Origin: an uncultured Clostridia bacterium
Lineage (GTDB): Bacteria; Bacillota; Clostridia; Lachnospirales; Anaerotignaceae
Reading direction: 5' to 3'
DNA: 55,442 bases
Assembly (NCBI GenBank): GCA_910583755.1
Contig: CAJTZO010000017.1
Span: forward strand, 1-55,442
Below are positions 15,194 to 23,826 of the stretch, piece after piece. The position numbers were made by a program, and so were the translations under genes. Position 1 is the first letter of the stretch. Every line of letters starts with the position of its first letter. The notes beneath the pieces were generated by a model. The model did no database searches. It saw only the letters and a list, made by a program, of their open reading frames with translations, and was not told where the DNA came from.

Positions 15194-16054
15194 ATGGATT
15201 CTGAATTATTTCCAATTTTGTCTAAATTAGCAGAAAAGTATACTGCATTTGAAAGCACATCTATCACATATGAAAAAGCAGAGCAGTTGATGGAGGCTAT
15301 TTTGTATTGTATTGCTGAGGTAGAAAAGTTTTCAGAAAATACAGTGGTTGGTTCTAAAGTGATGTCGCTACAACAAGCTTATGAAATAGGAGTTAGCTAT
15401 GTTGAGCAAAAGGCAAAAAATGCATTGAATTTATATAATCATGTTTTGATAAAATTTTATGATTATCAAAATATTTGTTTACATGATACAGTTGTTAAGG
15501 GTTTACCAGAATTTTTTCGTTGGTATGATGTAAAGTTTGCGCCTCAATGTACCATTTTAACATTGGATTATCCTGTATTAAAAGATATTTCACAAGATAC
15601 AGGAATTGATAAAATTTATAAATTTATTTTTTGCATTTCTTTAGAGCAAAAGTTTTTAAGTTTTTTTCCAGAAGATTATGTTGTAGATGTCTTAAAAAGA
15701 TATAGTCCTTTTTATAAGGAGATGGTAGAAAATATTTGTGAAATTGTGTTCACTGTTGTTATTTTACATATTTTAGTAAAAAAAGATTTCATGCATCAAA
15801 ATTTTGAACAAAATGATTATTTGCAAATACAAAAAATATTTGAACAAATGGAACTGCAAGAGATTGAAAAGCACTTAGAACAAGACACAAAAACATTTGT
15901 ACAAAAATATTATAATGGTTGTGAGGAATTGTTAAATTATCTTGTTCCTTCTATCCCTTCTATATATTGCCCGATTAAAAAATGCAATAAAAAATCATAT
16001 CAAAATTTTTTGAGAATAAACAGAACCTTGAAGAAAAAATCTTCAAGGTTTTGA
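15194..16054 (+). CDS. Protein of unknown function, second gene of the pair (possibly DUF6179-like)
   Basis: This is a 286-residue protein, mostly helical by eye, with Leu/Ile/Tyr-rich segments but no certain membrane span. The N-terminus LFPILSKLAEKYTAFESTSITYEKAEQLMEA resembles what I remember of DUF6179 proteins that neighbour DUF6323 genes; untested. A C-terminal cluster YCPIKKCNKKSYQ carries two cysteines. GGAGG stands ahead of the ATG. The last codons and stop (16052-16054) are made from the terminator hairpin shared with the convergent ytvI-like gene. Codon use and AT content match the neighbours, so recent transfer is not evident. Confidence 0.75.
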   Translation: MDSELFPILSKLAEKYTAFESTSITYEKAEQLMEAILYCIAEVEKFSENTVVGSKVMSLQQAYEIGVSYVEQKAKNALNLYNHVLIKFYDYQNICLHDTVVKGLPEFFRWYDVKFAPQCTILTLDYPVLKDISQDTGIDKIYKFIFCISLEQKFLSFFPEDYVVDVLKRYSPFYKEMVENICEIVFTVVILHILVKKDFMHQNFEQNDYLQIQKIFEQMELQEIEKHLEQDTKTFVQKYYNGCEELLNYLVPSIPSIYCPIKKCNKKSYQNFLRINRTLKKKSSRF

Positions 16055-16060
16055 TTTTTT
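16020..16060. terminator. Bidirectional terminator inside the overlapping 3' ends of two convergent genes
   Basis: AACCTTGAAG (16024-16033) pairs with CTTCAAGGTT (16041-16050) around a 7-nt loop, with TTTTGATTTTTT on the plus side. The plus-strand gene stops at 16052-16054 and the minus-strand gene stops within the stem (16043-16045), so the coding ends overlap by 12 nt inside the hairpin. Confidence 0.85.
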
Positions 16061-17131
16061 AAGCAATTTATCAATGTCTACTGTTTCGCTTGCCTGATAA
16101 ACTGCTTTGAGCAAAACAGCAAGAATAGGACCAATAATCATACCTAAAAATCCAATACATTTTAAACCAATGTACATGGAAATTAATATTAATAAAGGGT
16201 GTAATCCAATTTGTGTACCAAGTATTTTAGGTTGCATAATTTGCCTCATAAAATTAACACAAAGATAAATAATAATATAACCGACTGCAATAGAAGGATT
16301 TCCCATAATAAGATAGATAACAGCACCCGGCCATAAAATAAAACCACTTCCAAAAAAAGGTAATGCATCAATAAGACTAATTATAACACTTAAAAGTAAT
16401 GCATAAGGAGAACGCAGTAAGAAAAGTCCAATAATACAAATGGTAAAAGTATAAAGCATAAGAATACATTGTGTTTTGATGTAACCTAGTACAGAATATT
16501 TTAAATGTTCTTTTGCTTCTTTTAATTGTCCTTCAAACAAGATATCAAAATGTTTATGAGAAAATGCAGAAATTAGGGCTTTATCTTTGGTAAAAAAGTA
16601 GGCAGAAATTAATGCAACAATGATAATCATGATGATATTAGGAATTGCCTTTAATAGATTAAAAGATTGACTTCCACCACTTTGGATTAAAGAAGGTAGT
16701 ACACCTAAAAGAGCATTAAAGGAGGAATCCAAATAAGGGCGCAGGTCTACAGGAAAATGTGCCATTACATCATCTACACTATGAGATATTTTTTGCATGG
16801 AGCTTTGTAAATCATTAATGTAAAAAGGTAAGTTTTTATAAAAAAGTTGTGCTTCAGTGTACAACTTTTTCCATAATCCTAATACAATACTGACAAAAAA
16901 ACCAATTAAAAGCAAAATAGCAATGAAACTGCCAATCCATCGAGGTAGTTTTATTTTTTTTTCTAAAAAATTGACAAAAGGGACAAATAGTAAACTAAGT
17001 AGCCAGCCAATAAAAAATGGTGCAATAAAGCGAAATAGATACTGGAAAAAAATATAAGTAAAAAATATAGTGACAAATAATATTATAGTGTGTTTTAATA
17101 ATAATTTGTTTTGTTTTAAAAATTCTTTCAT
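16043..17131 (-). CDS. AI-2E/YtvI-family membrane protein
   Basis: This is a 362-residue multi-pass protein of the AI-2E transporter (PF01594) family. Two N-terminal membrane hairpins are followed by a soluble stretch (about 80-150) and five further hydrophobic segments, including the family's conserved ISLIDALPFFGSG and GNPSIAVGYIIIYL. The length fits the YtvI sporulation-associated subgroup, but YtvI versus other AI-2E-family permeases cannot be decided by eye. AI-2 export should not be assumed; many members transport other solutes. AAGGAG precedes the ATG. It is transcribed alone, convergent with the unknown pair. Confidence 0.85.
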   Translation of the reverse strand: MKEFLKQNKLLLKHTIILFVTIFFTYIFFQYLFRFIAPFFIGWLLSLLFVPFVNFLEKKIKLPRWIGSFIAILLLIGFFVSIVLGLWKKLYTEAQLFYKNLPFYINDLQSSMQKISHSVDDVMAHFPVDLRPYLDSSFNALLGVLPSLIQSGGSQSFNLLKAIPNIIMIIIVALISAYFFTKDKALISAFSHKHFDILFEGQLKEAKEHLKYSVLGYIKTQCILMLYTFTICIIGLFLLRSPYALLLSVIISLIDALPFFGSGFILWPGAVIYLIMGNPSIAVGYIIIYLCVNFMRQIMQPKILGTQIGLHPLLILISMYIGLKCIGFLGMIIGPILAVLLKAVYQASETVDIDKLLKKSKP

Positions 17132-17297
17132 AAAATAACTCCTTTCAGTTTGTTAAAAAATCAGACAAAATCAATATTAGCCTGTTGTATTTTCAAGGTT
17201 TTTATGAAATTATAATGCAAATAAACGACAAAAACAATTCTGTTTCTAAAAAAGTTGTGGTAAAATAATCTCAATGAAAAAAGAAAGAGGAACAACA

Positions 17298-19022
17298 ATG
17301 AAAATATTATTAACCGCATTAAATGCAAAATATATTCATACTGCATTAGCACTTTATTCTTTAAAGGCATATGCAAAGGAATTTCAAGAACATATTTTAA
17401 TTGAAGAATATACTATTAACCATCAAGAAGATTTTATCTTACAAGAAATTTGCAGACAACAACCAGATGTTATTTGTTTTTCCTGCTATTTATGGAATAT
17501 CAATCAAATCCATAGAATTACGAATAATATAAAAAAGATATTACCTCATGTCTTGGTCATTTTGGGTGGACCAGAGGTTTCTTATGATGCAGAAGAAACT
17601 TTAAAAGAAATACCCGCAGATATTATTATTCGAGGAGAAGGAGAAGTAACATTTTATGAAATTGTAAAAGGATTGTTGGGTAATACATTGGATTTCAAAA
17701 AAATAGATGGTATTAGTTATCGAAAGGAAAATGCTATTTTTTCTAATCAAGATAGAGCACCTGTTGCTTTAGATGCATTACCATTTGTTTATCATGACAT
17801 AACAGCCTTTCAGCACAGAATATTATATTATGAAACACAAAGAGGTTGCCCCTATCGCTGTCAATATTGTTTATCTTCTATAGAACAGGGGATTCGTTTT
17901 CTTTCTATGGAAAGAGTCAAAAAAGATTTACAATTTTTTTTAGATAATCATGTACCACAAGTGAAGTTTGTAGATAGAACATTTAATGCAAATGAAAAAC
18001 ATGCAAATGAAATATGGCATTATTTAATAGAACATGACAATGGTGTAACCAATTTCCATATGGAAATTACAGCAGATATTTTAACAGAAAAAAGTCTTTT
18101 TTTGCTCCAAAAAGCAAGGAAAGGTTTATTTCAGTTTGAAATTGGTGTACAATCCACCAATATAGACACCATAAAAGCAATTCAAAGAAATACACATTTT
18201 GAAATCTTAAAAACAATTGTTCATAAAATAAAAAGTTATGGTAACATTCATCAGCATTTGGATTTAATTGCAGGATTGCCTTATGAAGATTATGCCTCTT
18301 TTCGTTGTTCTTTTAATGATGTATATGCTTTGGAACCAGAACAGTTTCAGCTTGGATTTTTAAAACTTTTAAAAGGTTCAGGCTTAAGAAGGGATGCTGA
18401 AAAATATGGAATTGTTTATAGAAAAGATGCTGTTTATGAGGTGCTTTATACAAAAGAACTATCTTATTTTGAAATTTGCCGTTTAAAACAGGTAGAAGAA
18501 ATGGTGGAAACCTATTATAATAGTGGAAAAACTCTTTGTGCAGTTGCTTATAGTATAAAGTTTTTTCCAACTCCCTTTGACTTTTATGAAGCTTTGGGAG
18601 ACTATTGGCTAAAGCAAAATCATCATACAATACAGCACAGTAAAATGGAGTTGTATACTATTTTTTATGCGTTTGTGTCACAAATGAAAAATACAGTACC
18701 ATATAAAGATGTGATAAAAGAATGTTTAAAATTTGATATTTTTATAAATGACAACGTAAAAACACTGCCTGATTGGTTACAAGAAAAAGCAGACGAAAAA
18801 CAAAAACGTTGGGAATATTTTAATCATGCAGAGTTGATACAGCAAAAAATACCACATCTGGCGGAGCAAACACCAAAACAACTTTCAAAACGTTGCTATA
18901 TTGGCTTTTTTGAATATGATGTGCTTTCTCCGGAAAAAGAAAAAAAACAAACAGTTATTTTGTTTGATTATGCTAAAAGGGATGTTGTTATGCAGAAATA
19001 TATGTGTTATCGTTTAAAATAA
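17298..19022 (+). CDS. B12-binding radical SAM protein of unknown substrate (DUF4080-type)
   Basis: This 574-residue protein has an N-terminal cobalamin-binding Rossmann domain (about 1-140; KILLTALNAKYIHTALALYS, VILGGPEVSYDAEETL and IIRGEGEVTF), then the radical SAM CxxxCxxC cluster motif as CPYRCQYC near residue 185, and a C-terminal region that in this family is called DUF4080. Such proteins may methylate or rearrange unreactive carbons; substrates are mostly unknown. There is no histidine of the classical DxHxxG B12 motif that I can point to. The ATG at 17298 follows AGAGGA; a longer frame from 17274 lacks a site. No partner gene adjoins, so the context gives no substrate hint. Confidence 0.88.
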   Translation: MKILLTALNAKYIHTALALYSLKAYAKEFQEHILIEEYTINHQEDFILQEICRQQPDVICFSCYLWNINQIHRITNNIKKILPHVLVILGGPEVSYDAEETLKEIPADIIIRGEGEVTFYEIVKGLLGNTLDFKKIDGISYRKENAIFSNQDRAPVALDALPFVYHDITAFQHRILYYETQRGCPYRCQYCLSSIEQGIRFLSMERVKKDLQFFLDNHVPQVKFVDRTFNANEKHANEIWHYLIEHDNGVTNFHMEITADILTEKSLFLLQKARKGLFQFEIGVQSTNIDTIKAIQRNTHFEILKTIVHKIKSYGNIHQHLDLIAGLPYEDYASFRCSFNDVYALEPEQFQLGFLKLLKGSGLRRDAEKYGIVYRKDAVYEVLYTKELSYFEICRLKQVEEMVETYYNSGKTLCAVAYSIKFFPTPFDFYEALGDYWLKQNHHTIQHSKMELYTIFYAFVSQMKNTVPYKDVIKECLKFDIFINDNVKTLPDWLQEKADEKQKRWEYFNHAELIQQKIPHLAEQTPKQLSKRCYIGFFEYDVLSPEKEKKQTVILFDYAKRDVVMQKYMCYRLK

Positions 19023-19191
19023 AAATCAAAAAAACCTAAAACTTCCAGTTAATCATTCGCTTTGATTAATGTAAGAAAAACATTTCATGGACATTTTGAA
19101 CCTCGCAACTTTTAAAAAATGGTTTCCATTTTAAAGGCTTGTAGACGTTTGAAGGTCAATATTTAAGGGTTTAAAAAAGGAGGATTTTAAT

Positions 19192-19845
19192 ATGGAGAAA
19201 AAAGTAAAGGCAATCCTTGCACTTTTGGATGAACATTATGGACCAGCAAAATGCTATTTAGATCATCAAAATGCGTGGCAGTTGCTGATTGCGACTATAT
19301 TAAGTGCACAATGTACAGATAATAGAGTTAATATTGTAACAAAAGATTTGTTTCAAAAATATCGTTCTATTAAAGATTTTGCAGAAGCAAATGTTGCAGA
19401 GTTAGAACAAGATATTCGTTCTACTGGATTTTATCACAATAAAGCAAAAAATATCATTGCGTGCTGTCAAAAATTATTAATGGATTATGGTGGTATAGTA
19501 CCATCAGATATTGATAAATTAACTTCTTTGGCAGGAGTGGGAAGAAAAACAGCAAATGTAATTAGAGGAAATATTTATGGAATCCCAAGTGTTGTAGTGG
19601 ATACTCATGTAAAAAGAGTTTCTAATTTACTGGGATTAACACAAAATAAAGACCCTGTAAAAATAGAATTTGATTTAATGAAGATATTACCGCAAAGCCA
19701 TTGGATTAGTTTTAACACACAAGTCATTGCACATGGCAGAAAAGTATGTATTGCAAGACGCCCTCAATGTCAAGATTGTTTTTTATATCCTCATTGTGAT
19801 GGTGGAAGTTCCTTTCTTGAAAAAAAGGAAGTAAAAGAGCTTTAA
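19192..19845 (+). CDS. nth: Endonuclease III
   Basis: This is a bifunctional DNA glycosylase/AP lyase that removes oxidised pyrimidines in base-excision repair. The 217-residue protein has the helix-hairpin-helix LAGVGRKTANVI with the catalytic lysine, the catalytic aspartate in VVDTHVKRVSN, and a C-terminal iron-sulfur loop CIARRPQCQDCFLYPHC with cysteine spacing 6-2-5. All key residues are present. AAGGAGG precedes the ATG, and a hairpin terminator follows at 19921-19966. Confidence 0.95.
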   Translation: MEKKVKAILALLDEHYGPAKCYLDHQNAWQLLIATILSAQCTDNRVNIVTKDLFQKYRSIKDFAEANVAELEQDIRSTGFYHNKAKNIIACCQKLLMDYGGIVPSDIDKLTSLAGVGRKTANVIRGNIYGIPSVVVDTHVKRVSNLLGLTQNKDPVKIEFDLMKILPQSHWISFNTQVIAHGRKVCIARRPQCQDCFLYPHCDGGSSFLEKKEVKEL

Positions 19846-19920
19846 GCGGACATTGGTTTTTTTCAAAAGTTTTTAGTTCCACTTTTTTAAAAAAAGTTGG
19901 GAAAAGAAAGAAAAAAGTTT

Positions 19921-19966
19921 TGCTGAAAAATAGTTTGTTTTTATACTGTTTTTCAGCATTTTTTTG
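19921..19966 (+). terminator. Terminator downstream of nth
   Basis: TGCTGAAAAA (19921-19930) pairs with TTTTTCAGCA (19949-19958), followed by a long T-rich run. The MATE gene promoter begins just after it. Confidence 0.75.
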
Positions 19967-19978
19967 TTTTTGTTTTTC

Positions 19979-20007
19979 TTGCAAAAAAAAGAAATTCGCC
20001 CTATAAT
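19979..20007 (+). promoter_or_regulatory. Sigma-A promoter of the MATE gene
   Basis: TTGCAA (19979-19984), a 17-nt spacer and a perfect TATAAT (20002-20007) lie 31 nt upstream of the ATG at 20039. Confidence 0.8.
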
Positions 20008-20038
20008 GTATCAACAACAAAAAAAGGAGAGGAAAAAA

Positions 20039-21400
20039 ATGGAGCAAAAACATTCTACAAAAGATGTTTTTAAAATGTCTATTCCCATATTTATTGAATT
20101 ACTATTACAGCTTTTAGTGGGAAATGTTGACCAAATTATGATAAGCAAATATTCTCAAGCTTCTGTTGCAGCAATTGGGAATGGAAATCAAATTATAAGT
20201 ATTGTGATTATTGTCTTAAGTGTGGTCAGCACTGCTAGTACAATTTTAATTTCTCAATACTTAGGAGCACAAAACAAAAGAAAAATAGCGGAAACTTGCA
20301 ATGTTTCTCTTTTTGTTATTACAATTTTTGGGATTCTTGCAGCTATGTTAATTGCAATCGGACATACTACAATTTTTAGATGGATAAAAATACCAGATGA
20401 TATTTTAAAAGAAGCAGGATATTATTTAACTATTGTTGGTCTTTTTGTAGTGGTACAAGGAATTTATATGATGTTTGCGGCAATTTTAAGAAGTTTTGGC
20501 TTTATGAAACAAGTAATGTATGTTTCGGCTGTGATGAACATAATTAATATTGCAGGAAATGCAGTTTTGATTAATGGTTTGCTAGGTATGCCAAGACTTG
20601 GTATTATTGGAGCAGCAATTTCTACAAATATCAGTAAGTTGATAGGATTAATTATTATTTATCAGCTATTCCGCAAAAATATGGATATTCAACTATCACT
20701 GAAATTGTTAAAGCCATTTCCAATACAAACGTTAAAAGATTTACTTCATATTGCAATACCATCTGGAGGGGAAGAATTGTCCTATAATCTTTCTCAAGTA
20801 TATATCTTAAAATTTATCAACTTTTTTGGTACTACTGTCATTGCAGCAAAAGTATATTGCAGTATACTAGCAAATGTTGCTTATGTTTATTCTATTGCTT
20901 TATCCCAAGCGACACAAATTATTGTAAGTTATTTAGTTGGTGCTAAAGACTTTGAAAAGGTGCAAAAACGAGTTTGGACAACATTAGCATATTCTATGTT
21001 TATTGCTTTAGGAATTACTGCAATTTTATATTTTAATGCGGATACAGTATTTCGTATTTTTACAGATGACCCAGAAGTGATTGCTTTAGGGAAAAAAATA
21101 TTGTTTATAGAATTCTTTTTAGAAATTGGTAGAACAGTGAATATTGTAATGACAAAATGCCTTTTGGCTGTAGGAGACGTTATTTTTCCTGTTATAGTTG
21201 GCATTGTTTTTATGTGGTTTGTTGCAGTATTAGGTGGTTATTATTTTGGCATTTGCCTGAACATGGGCTTAGTTGGTATTTGGATTGCCATGACAATAGA
21301 TGAGTGTATTAGGGGAATATTGTTTGTCATTCGTTTTCGTTCTGGAAAATGGAGCACAAACATGATAAAAGCATCAAAACAAGCTGCTGTTCTTTCTTGA
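20039..21400 (+). CDS. MATE-family multidrug/toxin extrusion protein
   Basis: This is a 453-residue inner-membrane antiporter of the MATE family, with about twelve hydrophobic segments. The N-terminal half starts FKMSIPIFIELLLQLLVGNVDQIM and the second half repeats the pattern, as in the family. MATE proteins exchange Na+ or H+ for organic cations and drugs; the substrate here is unknown. I start at 20039 because AAGGAGAGG precedes it and the strong promoter's start point would fall inside a longer frame from 19964. The stop codon lies in the loop of a TTCTTTCTT/AAGAAAGAA hairpin that begins repeat copy C. Confidence 0.93.
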   Translation: MEQKHSTKDVFKMSIPIFIELLLQLLVGNVDQIMISKYSQASVAAIGNGNQIISIVIIVLSVVSTASTILISQYLGAQNKRKIAETCNVSLFVITIFGILAAMLIAIGHTTIFRWIKIPDDILKEAGYYLTIVGLFVVVQGIYMMFAAILRSFGFMKQVMYVSAVMNIINIAGNAVLINGLLGMPRLGIIGAAISTNISKLIGLIIIYQLFRKNMDIQLSLKLLKPFPIQTLKDLLHIAIPSGGEELSYNLSQVYILKFINFFGTTVIAAKVYCSILANVAYVYSIALSQATQIIVSYLVGAKDFEKVQKRVWTTLAYSMFIALGITAILYFNADTVFRIFTDDPEVIALGKKILFIEFFLEIGRTVNIVMTKCLLAVGDVIFPVIVGIVFMWFVAVLGGYYFGICLNMGLVGIWIAMTIDECIRGILFVIRFRSGKWSTNMIKASKQAAVLS

Positions 21401-21552
21401 AAGAAAGAATCAAAGAATCTTAATGAAACTGACGTTTCTCTATTTTATAAGGAAAAATGGTAGTTTTTCCAAGAAAGTTTTTTTTCCAACTTTTTTTTTA
21501 AAAAAGTTGGTGGGTGTGGGTGAAACCCACTAAAGAATTTAATGGATAGACT
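21389..21552 (+). repeat. Hairpin-rich intergenic repeat, copy C
   Basis: It begins with the TTCTTTCTT/AAGAAAGAA hairpin around the MATE stop codon, continues with CTGACGTTTCTC, then AAAATGGTAGTTTTTCC, the hairpin CCAACTTTTTT/AAAAAGTTGG (21485-21510) and GTGGGT/ACCCAC (21511-21530). The tail TTTAATGGATAGACT is a degenerate version of the TTTATTGACAGACT seen in the other copies. Confidence 0.75.
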
Positions 21553-21621
21553 CTTTTTTTACTTTTGTCTGTTTTACAATCTTTTTTATAGCTTTTATAA
21601 TATTTTGTTTTATGTTCTCTC

Positions 21622-21650
21622 TTGCACATTGATACAAGATATGGTATTGT
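21622..21650 (+). promoter_or_regulatory. Probable promoter of nrdDG
   Basis: TTGCAC (21622-21627), a 17-nt spacer and TATTGT (21645-21650) place the start of transcription near 21657, directly ahead of the NrdR box. Confidence 0.5.
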
Positions 21651-21663
21651 TATATTTCAGAGA

Positions 21664-21679
21664 ACACTCGATATTGTGT
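21664..21679 (+). promoter_or_regulatory. NrdR box upstream of nrdD
   Basis: ACACTCGATATTGTGT matches the NrdR operator consensus (ACACWATATATWGTGT) at 14 of 16 positions, including both outer quartets. NrdR represses ribonucleotide reductase operons when dATP is high. A second, weak match (8 of 16) starts at 21634, 30 bp upstream and overlapping the promoter spacer; NrdR sites normally come in pairs about three helical turns apart. Confidence 0.65.
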
Positions 21680-21706
21680 TATTTGTTCATAGAGGAGGTT
21701 TATGCT

Positions 21707-23824
21707 ATGTATGTCATCAAAAAGGACAACACAAAAGAAAAATTTAATGTGCAAAAAGTAGTAGTAGCTGTCAACAAATCTGCTTACAGAGCACTTGTCA
21801 AATTTACAGAAGAAGACTTAAATTTTATTTGTGACTTTGTAGAAAAAAAAGCACAATCTCTTGGCAAAGAGGGAATACATATTAATGAGATGCATAACAT
21901 TGTGGAGGGGGCTTTAGAGGCAACAAATCCAGCGGTTGCAAAAAGTTACCGTGACTACCGCAATTATAAACAGGATTTTGTACAAATGCTGGACGAAGTT
22001 TATAAAAAAAGTCAATCCATTATGTATATTGGAGATAAGGAAAACAGCAATACGGATAGTGCTTTAGTATCTACAAAAAGAAGTTTGATATTTAATCAGC
22101 TCAATAAAGAGTTATACCAAAAATTTTTTATGACAACAGAGGAATTACAAGCTTGCAGAGACGGCTATCTTTATATTCATGATATGTCTGCCAGAAGGGA
22201 TACCATGAATTGTTGTTTATTTGATGTTAAAAGTGTATTGACAGGTGGTTTTGAAATGGGTAATCTTTGGTATAATGAGCCAAAAACCTTGAATGTTGCT
22301 TTTGATGTCATAGGAGATATTGTTTTAAGTGCAGCAAGCCAACAATATGGAGGTTTTACTGTGCCTTCTGTAGATTTATTATTAGAACCTTTTGCAGAAA
22401 AAAGTTATAAAAAATTTTATGACAGATATGTGGAATTAGGCTTGACAGAAGAAGTTGCAGAGAAAGAATCTCTTAAGGATGTTCTAGTGGATTTTGAACA
22501 AGGATTTCAAGGTTGGGAATATAAATTTAATACGGTAGCTTCCAGTCGTGGAGATTATCCTTTTATTACTATGACAATGGGTACAGGTACAAGCCGTTTT
22601 GCAAAAATGGCATCTATTACTATGTTAAATGTTCGCAAAAATGGACAGGGAAAAAAAGAATGTAAAAAACCAGTTCTTTTCCCTAAAATTGTATTTCTAT
22701 ATGATGAAAATTTACATGGTCCCGGCAAAGTTTTAGAGGATGTTTTTGAAGCAGGAATTGCTTGTTCTAGTAAAACAATGTATCCAGATTGGCTGAGTTT
22801 GACGGGAGAAGGTTATGTTGCTGGAATTTATAAAAAATATGGTGAAATTATTAGTCCTATGGGCTGCCGTGCTTTTTTATCTCCTTGGTATGAAAGAGGT
22901 GGTATGCATCCTGCAGATGAAAATGACAAGCCAGTCTTTGTAGGAAGGTGGAACATTGGTGTGGTAAGTTTGCATTTGCCAATGATTTATGCCAAAGCAA
23001 AGCAAGAAGGAAATGATTTTTATGAAATATTGGACTATTACTTAAATTTAATCCGCCAGTTGCATATCAGAACCTATGCCTATTTAGGAGAAATGAGAGC
23101 CTCTACGAATCCACTTGCTTATTGTGAGGGGGGTTTTTATGGCGGACATTTAGGAATCCATGATAAAATCAAGCCGATTATGAAAACAGCTACAGCTTCT
23201 TTTGGTATTACTGCATTAAATGAATTGCAACAGCTTCACAATGGAAAATCCCTTGTGCAAGATGGACAGTTTGCATTAGATGTTTTAAAATATATTAATA
23301 AAAAAGTAGAAGAATTTAAAAAAGAAGATAATAATTTATATGCTATCTATGCTACACCAGCAGAAAATTTATGTGGTCTGCAAGTAACACAGTTTCGTAA
23401 AAAATATGGTATTATTGAAAATGTTTCCGACAGAGAATATGTCAGCAATGGGTTTCATTGCCATGTGACAGAAAATATATCTCCTATTCAAAAGCAAAAT
23501 TTAGAATATCGTTTTTGGGACTTGTCAAATGGTGGAAAAATACAATATGTTAAATATCCCATTGATTATAATTTAGATGCCATTCGGGCATTGGTACGCC
23601 GTGCTATGAAAATGGGATTTTATGAAGGAGTAAATCTTTCCCTTGCCTATTGTGATGACTGTGGACATCAGGAATTGGAAATGGATGTTTGTCCCAAATG
23701 TGGAAGTCGAAATTTAACCAAAATAGATAGAATGAATGGTTATTTATCTTATTCAAGGGTAAAGGGTGACACACGCCTAAATGATGCCAAGATGGCAGAA
23801 ATTGCAGAAAGGAAAAGTATGTAG
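21707..23824 (+). CDS. nrdD: Anaerobic (class III) ribonucleoside-triphosphate reductase
   Basis: NrdD reduces ribonucleotides to deoxyribonucleotides without oxygen, using a glycyl radical. The 705-residue protein has an N-terminal ATP-cone (IKKDNTKEKFNVQKVVVAV, about 3-100) for allosteric control, the long barrel domain, a zinc site formed by CDDC and CPKC near residues 650-670, and the C-terminal glycyl-radical segment RMNGYLSYSR. The ATG at 21707 is 8 nt from AGAGGAGG; the frame could extend to 21542 but would cross the operator. nrdG follows after 2 nt. A good NrdR box precedes it. Confidence 0.96.
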   Translation: MYVIKKDNTKEKFNVQKVVVAVNKSAYRALVKFTEEDLNFICDFVEKKAQSLGKEGIHINEMHNIVEGALEATNPAVAKSYRDYRNYKQDFVQMLDEVYKKSQSIMYIGDKENSNTDSALVSTKRSLIFNQLNKELYQKFFMTTEELQACRDGYLYIHDMSARRDTMNCCLFDVKSVLTGGFEMGNLWYNEPKTLNVAFDVIGDIVLSAASQQYGGFTVPSVDLLLEPFAEKSYKKFYDRYVELGLTEEVAEKESLKDVLVDFEQGFQGWEYKFNTVASSRGDYPFITMTMGTGTSRFAKMASITMLNVRKNGQGKKECKKPVLFPKIVFLYDENLHGPGKVLEDVFEAGIACSSKTMYPDWLSLTGEGYVAGIYKKYGEIISPMGCRAFLSPWYERGGMHPADENDKPVFVGRWNIGVVSLHLPMIYAKAKQEGNDFYEILDYYLNLIRQLHIRTYAYLGEMRASTNPLAYCEGGFYGGHLGIHDKIKPIMKTATASFGITALNELQQLHNGKSLVQDGQFALDVLKYINKKVEEFKKEDNNLYAIYATPAENLCGLQVTQFRKKYGIIENVSDREYVSNGFHCHVTENISPIQKQNLEYRFWDLSNGGKIQYVKYPIDYNLDAIRALVRRAMKMGFYEGVNLSLAYCDDCGHQELEMDVCPKCGSRNLTKIDRMNGYLSYSRVKGDTRLNDAKMAEIAERKSM

Positions 23825-23826
23825 CA

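Noticed and set aside
14708..16054. Unknown pair considered as a toxin-antitoxin or defence module
   Set aside because: Sizes (160 and 286 residues), lack of nuclease, kinase or DNA-binding motifs and normal base composition give no support.
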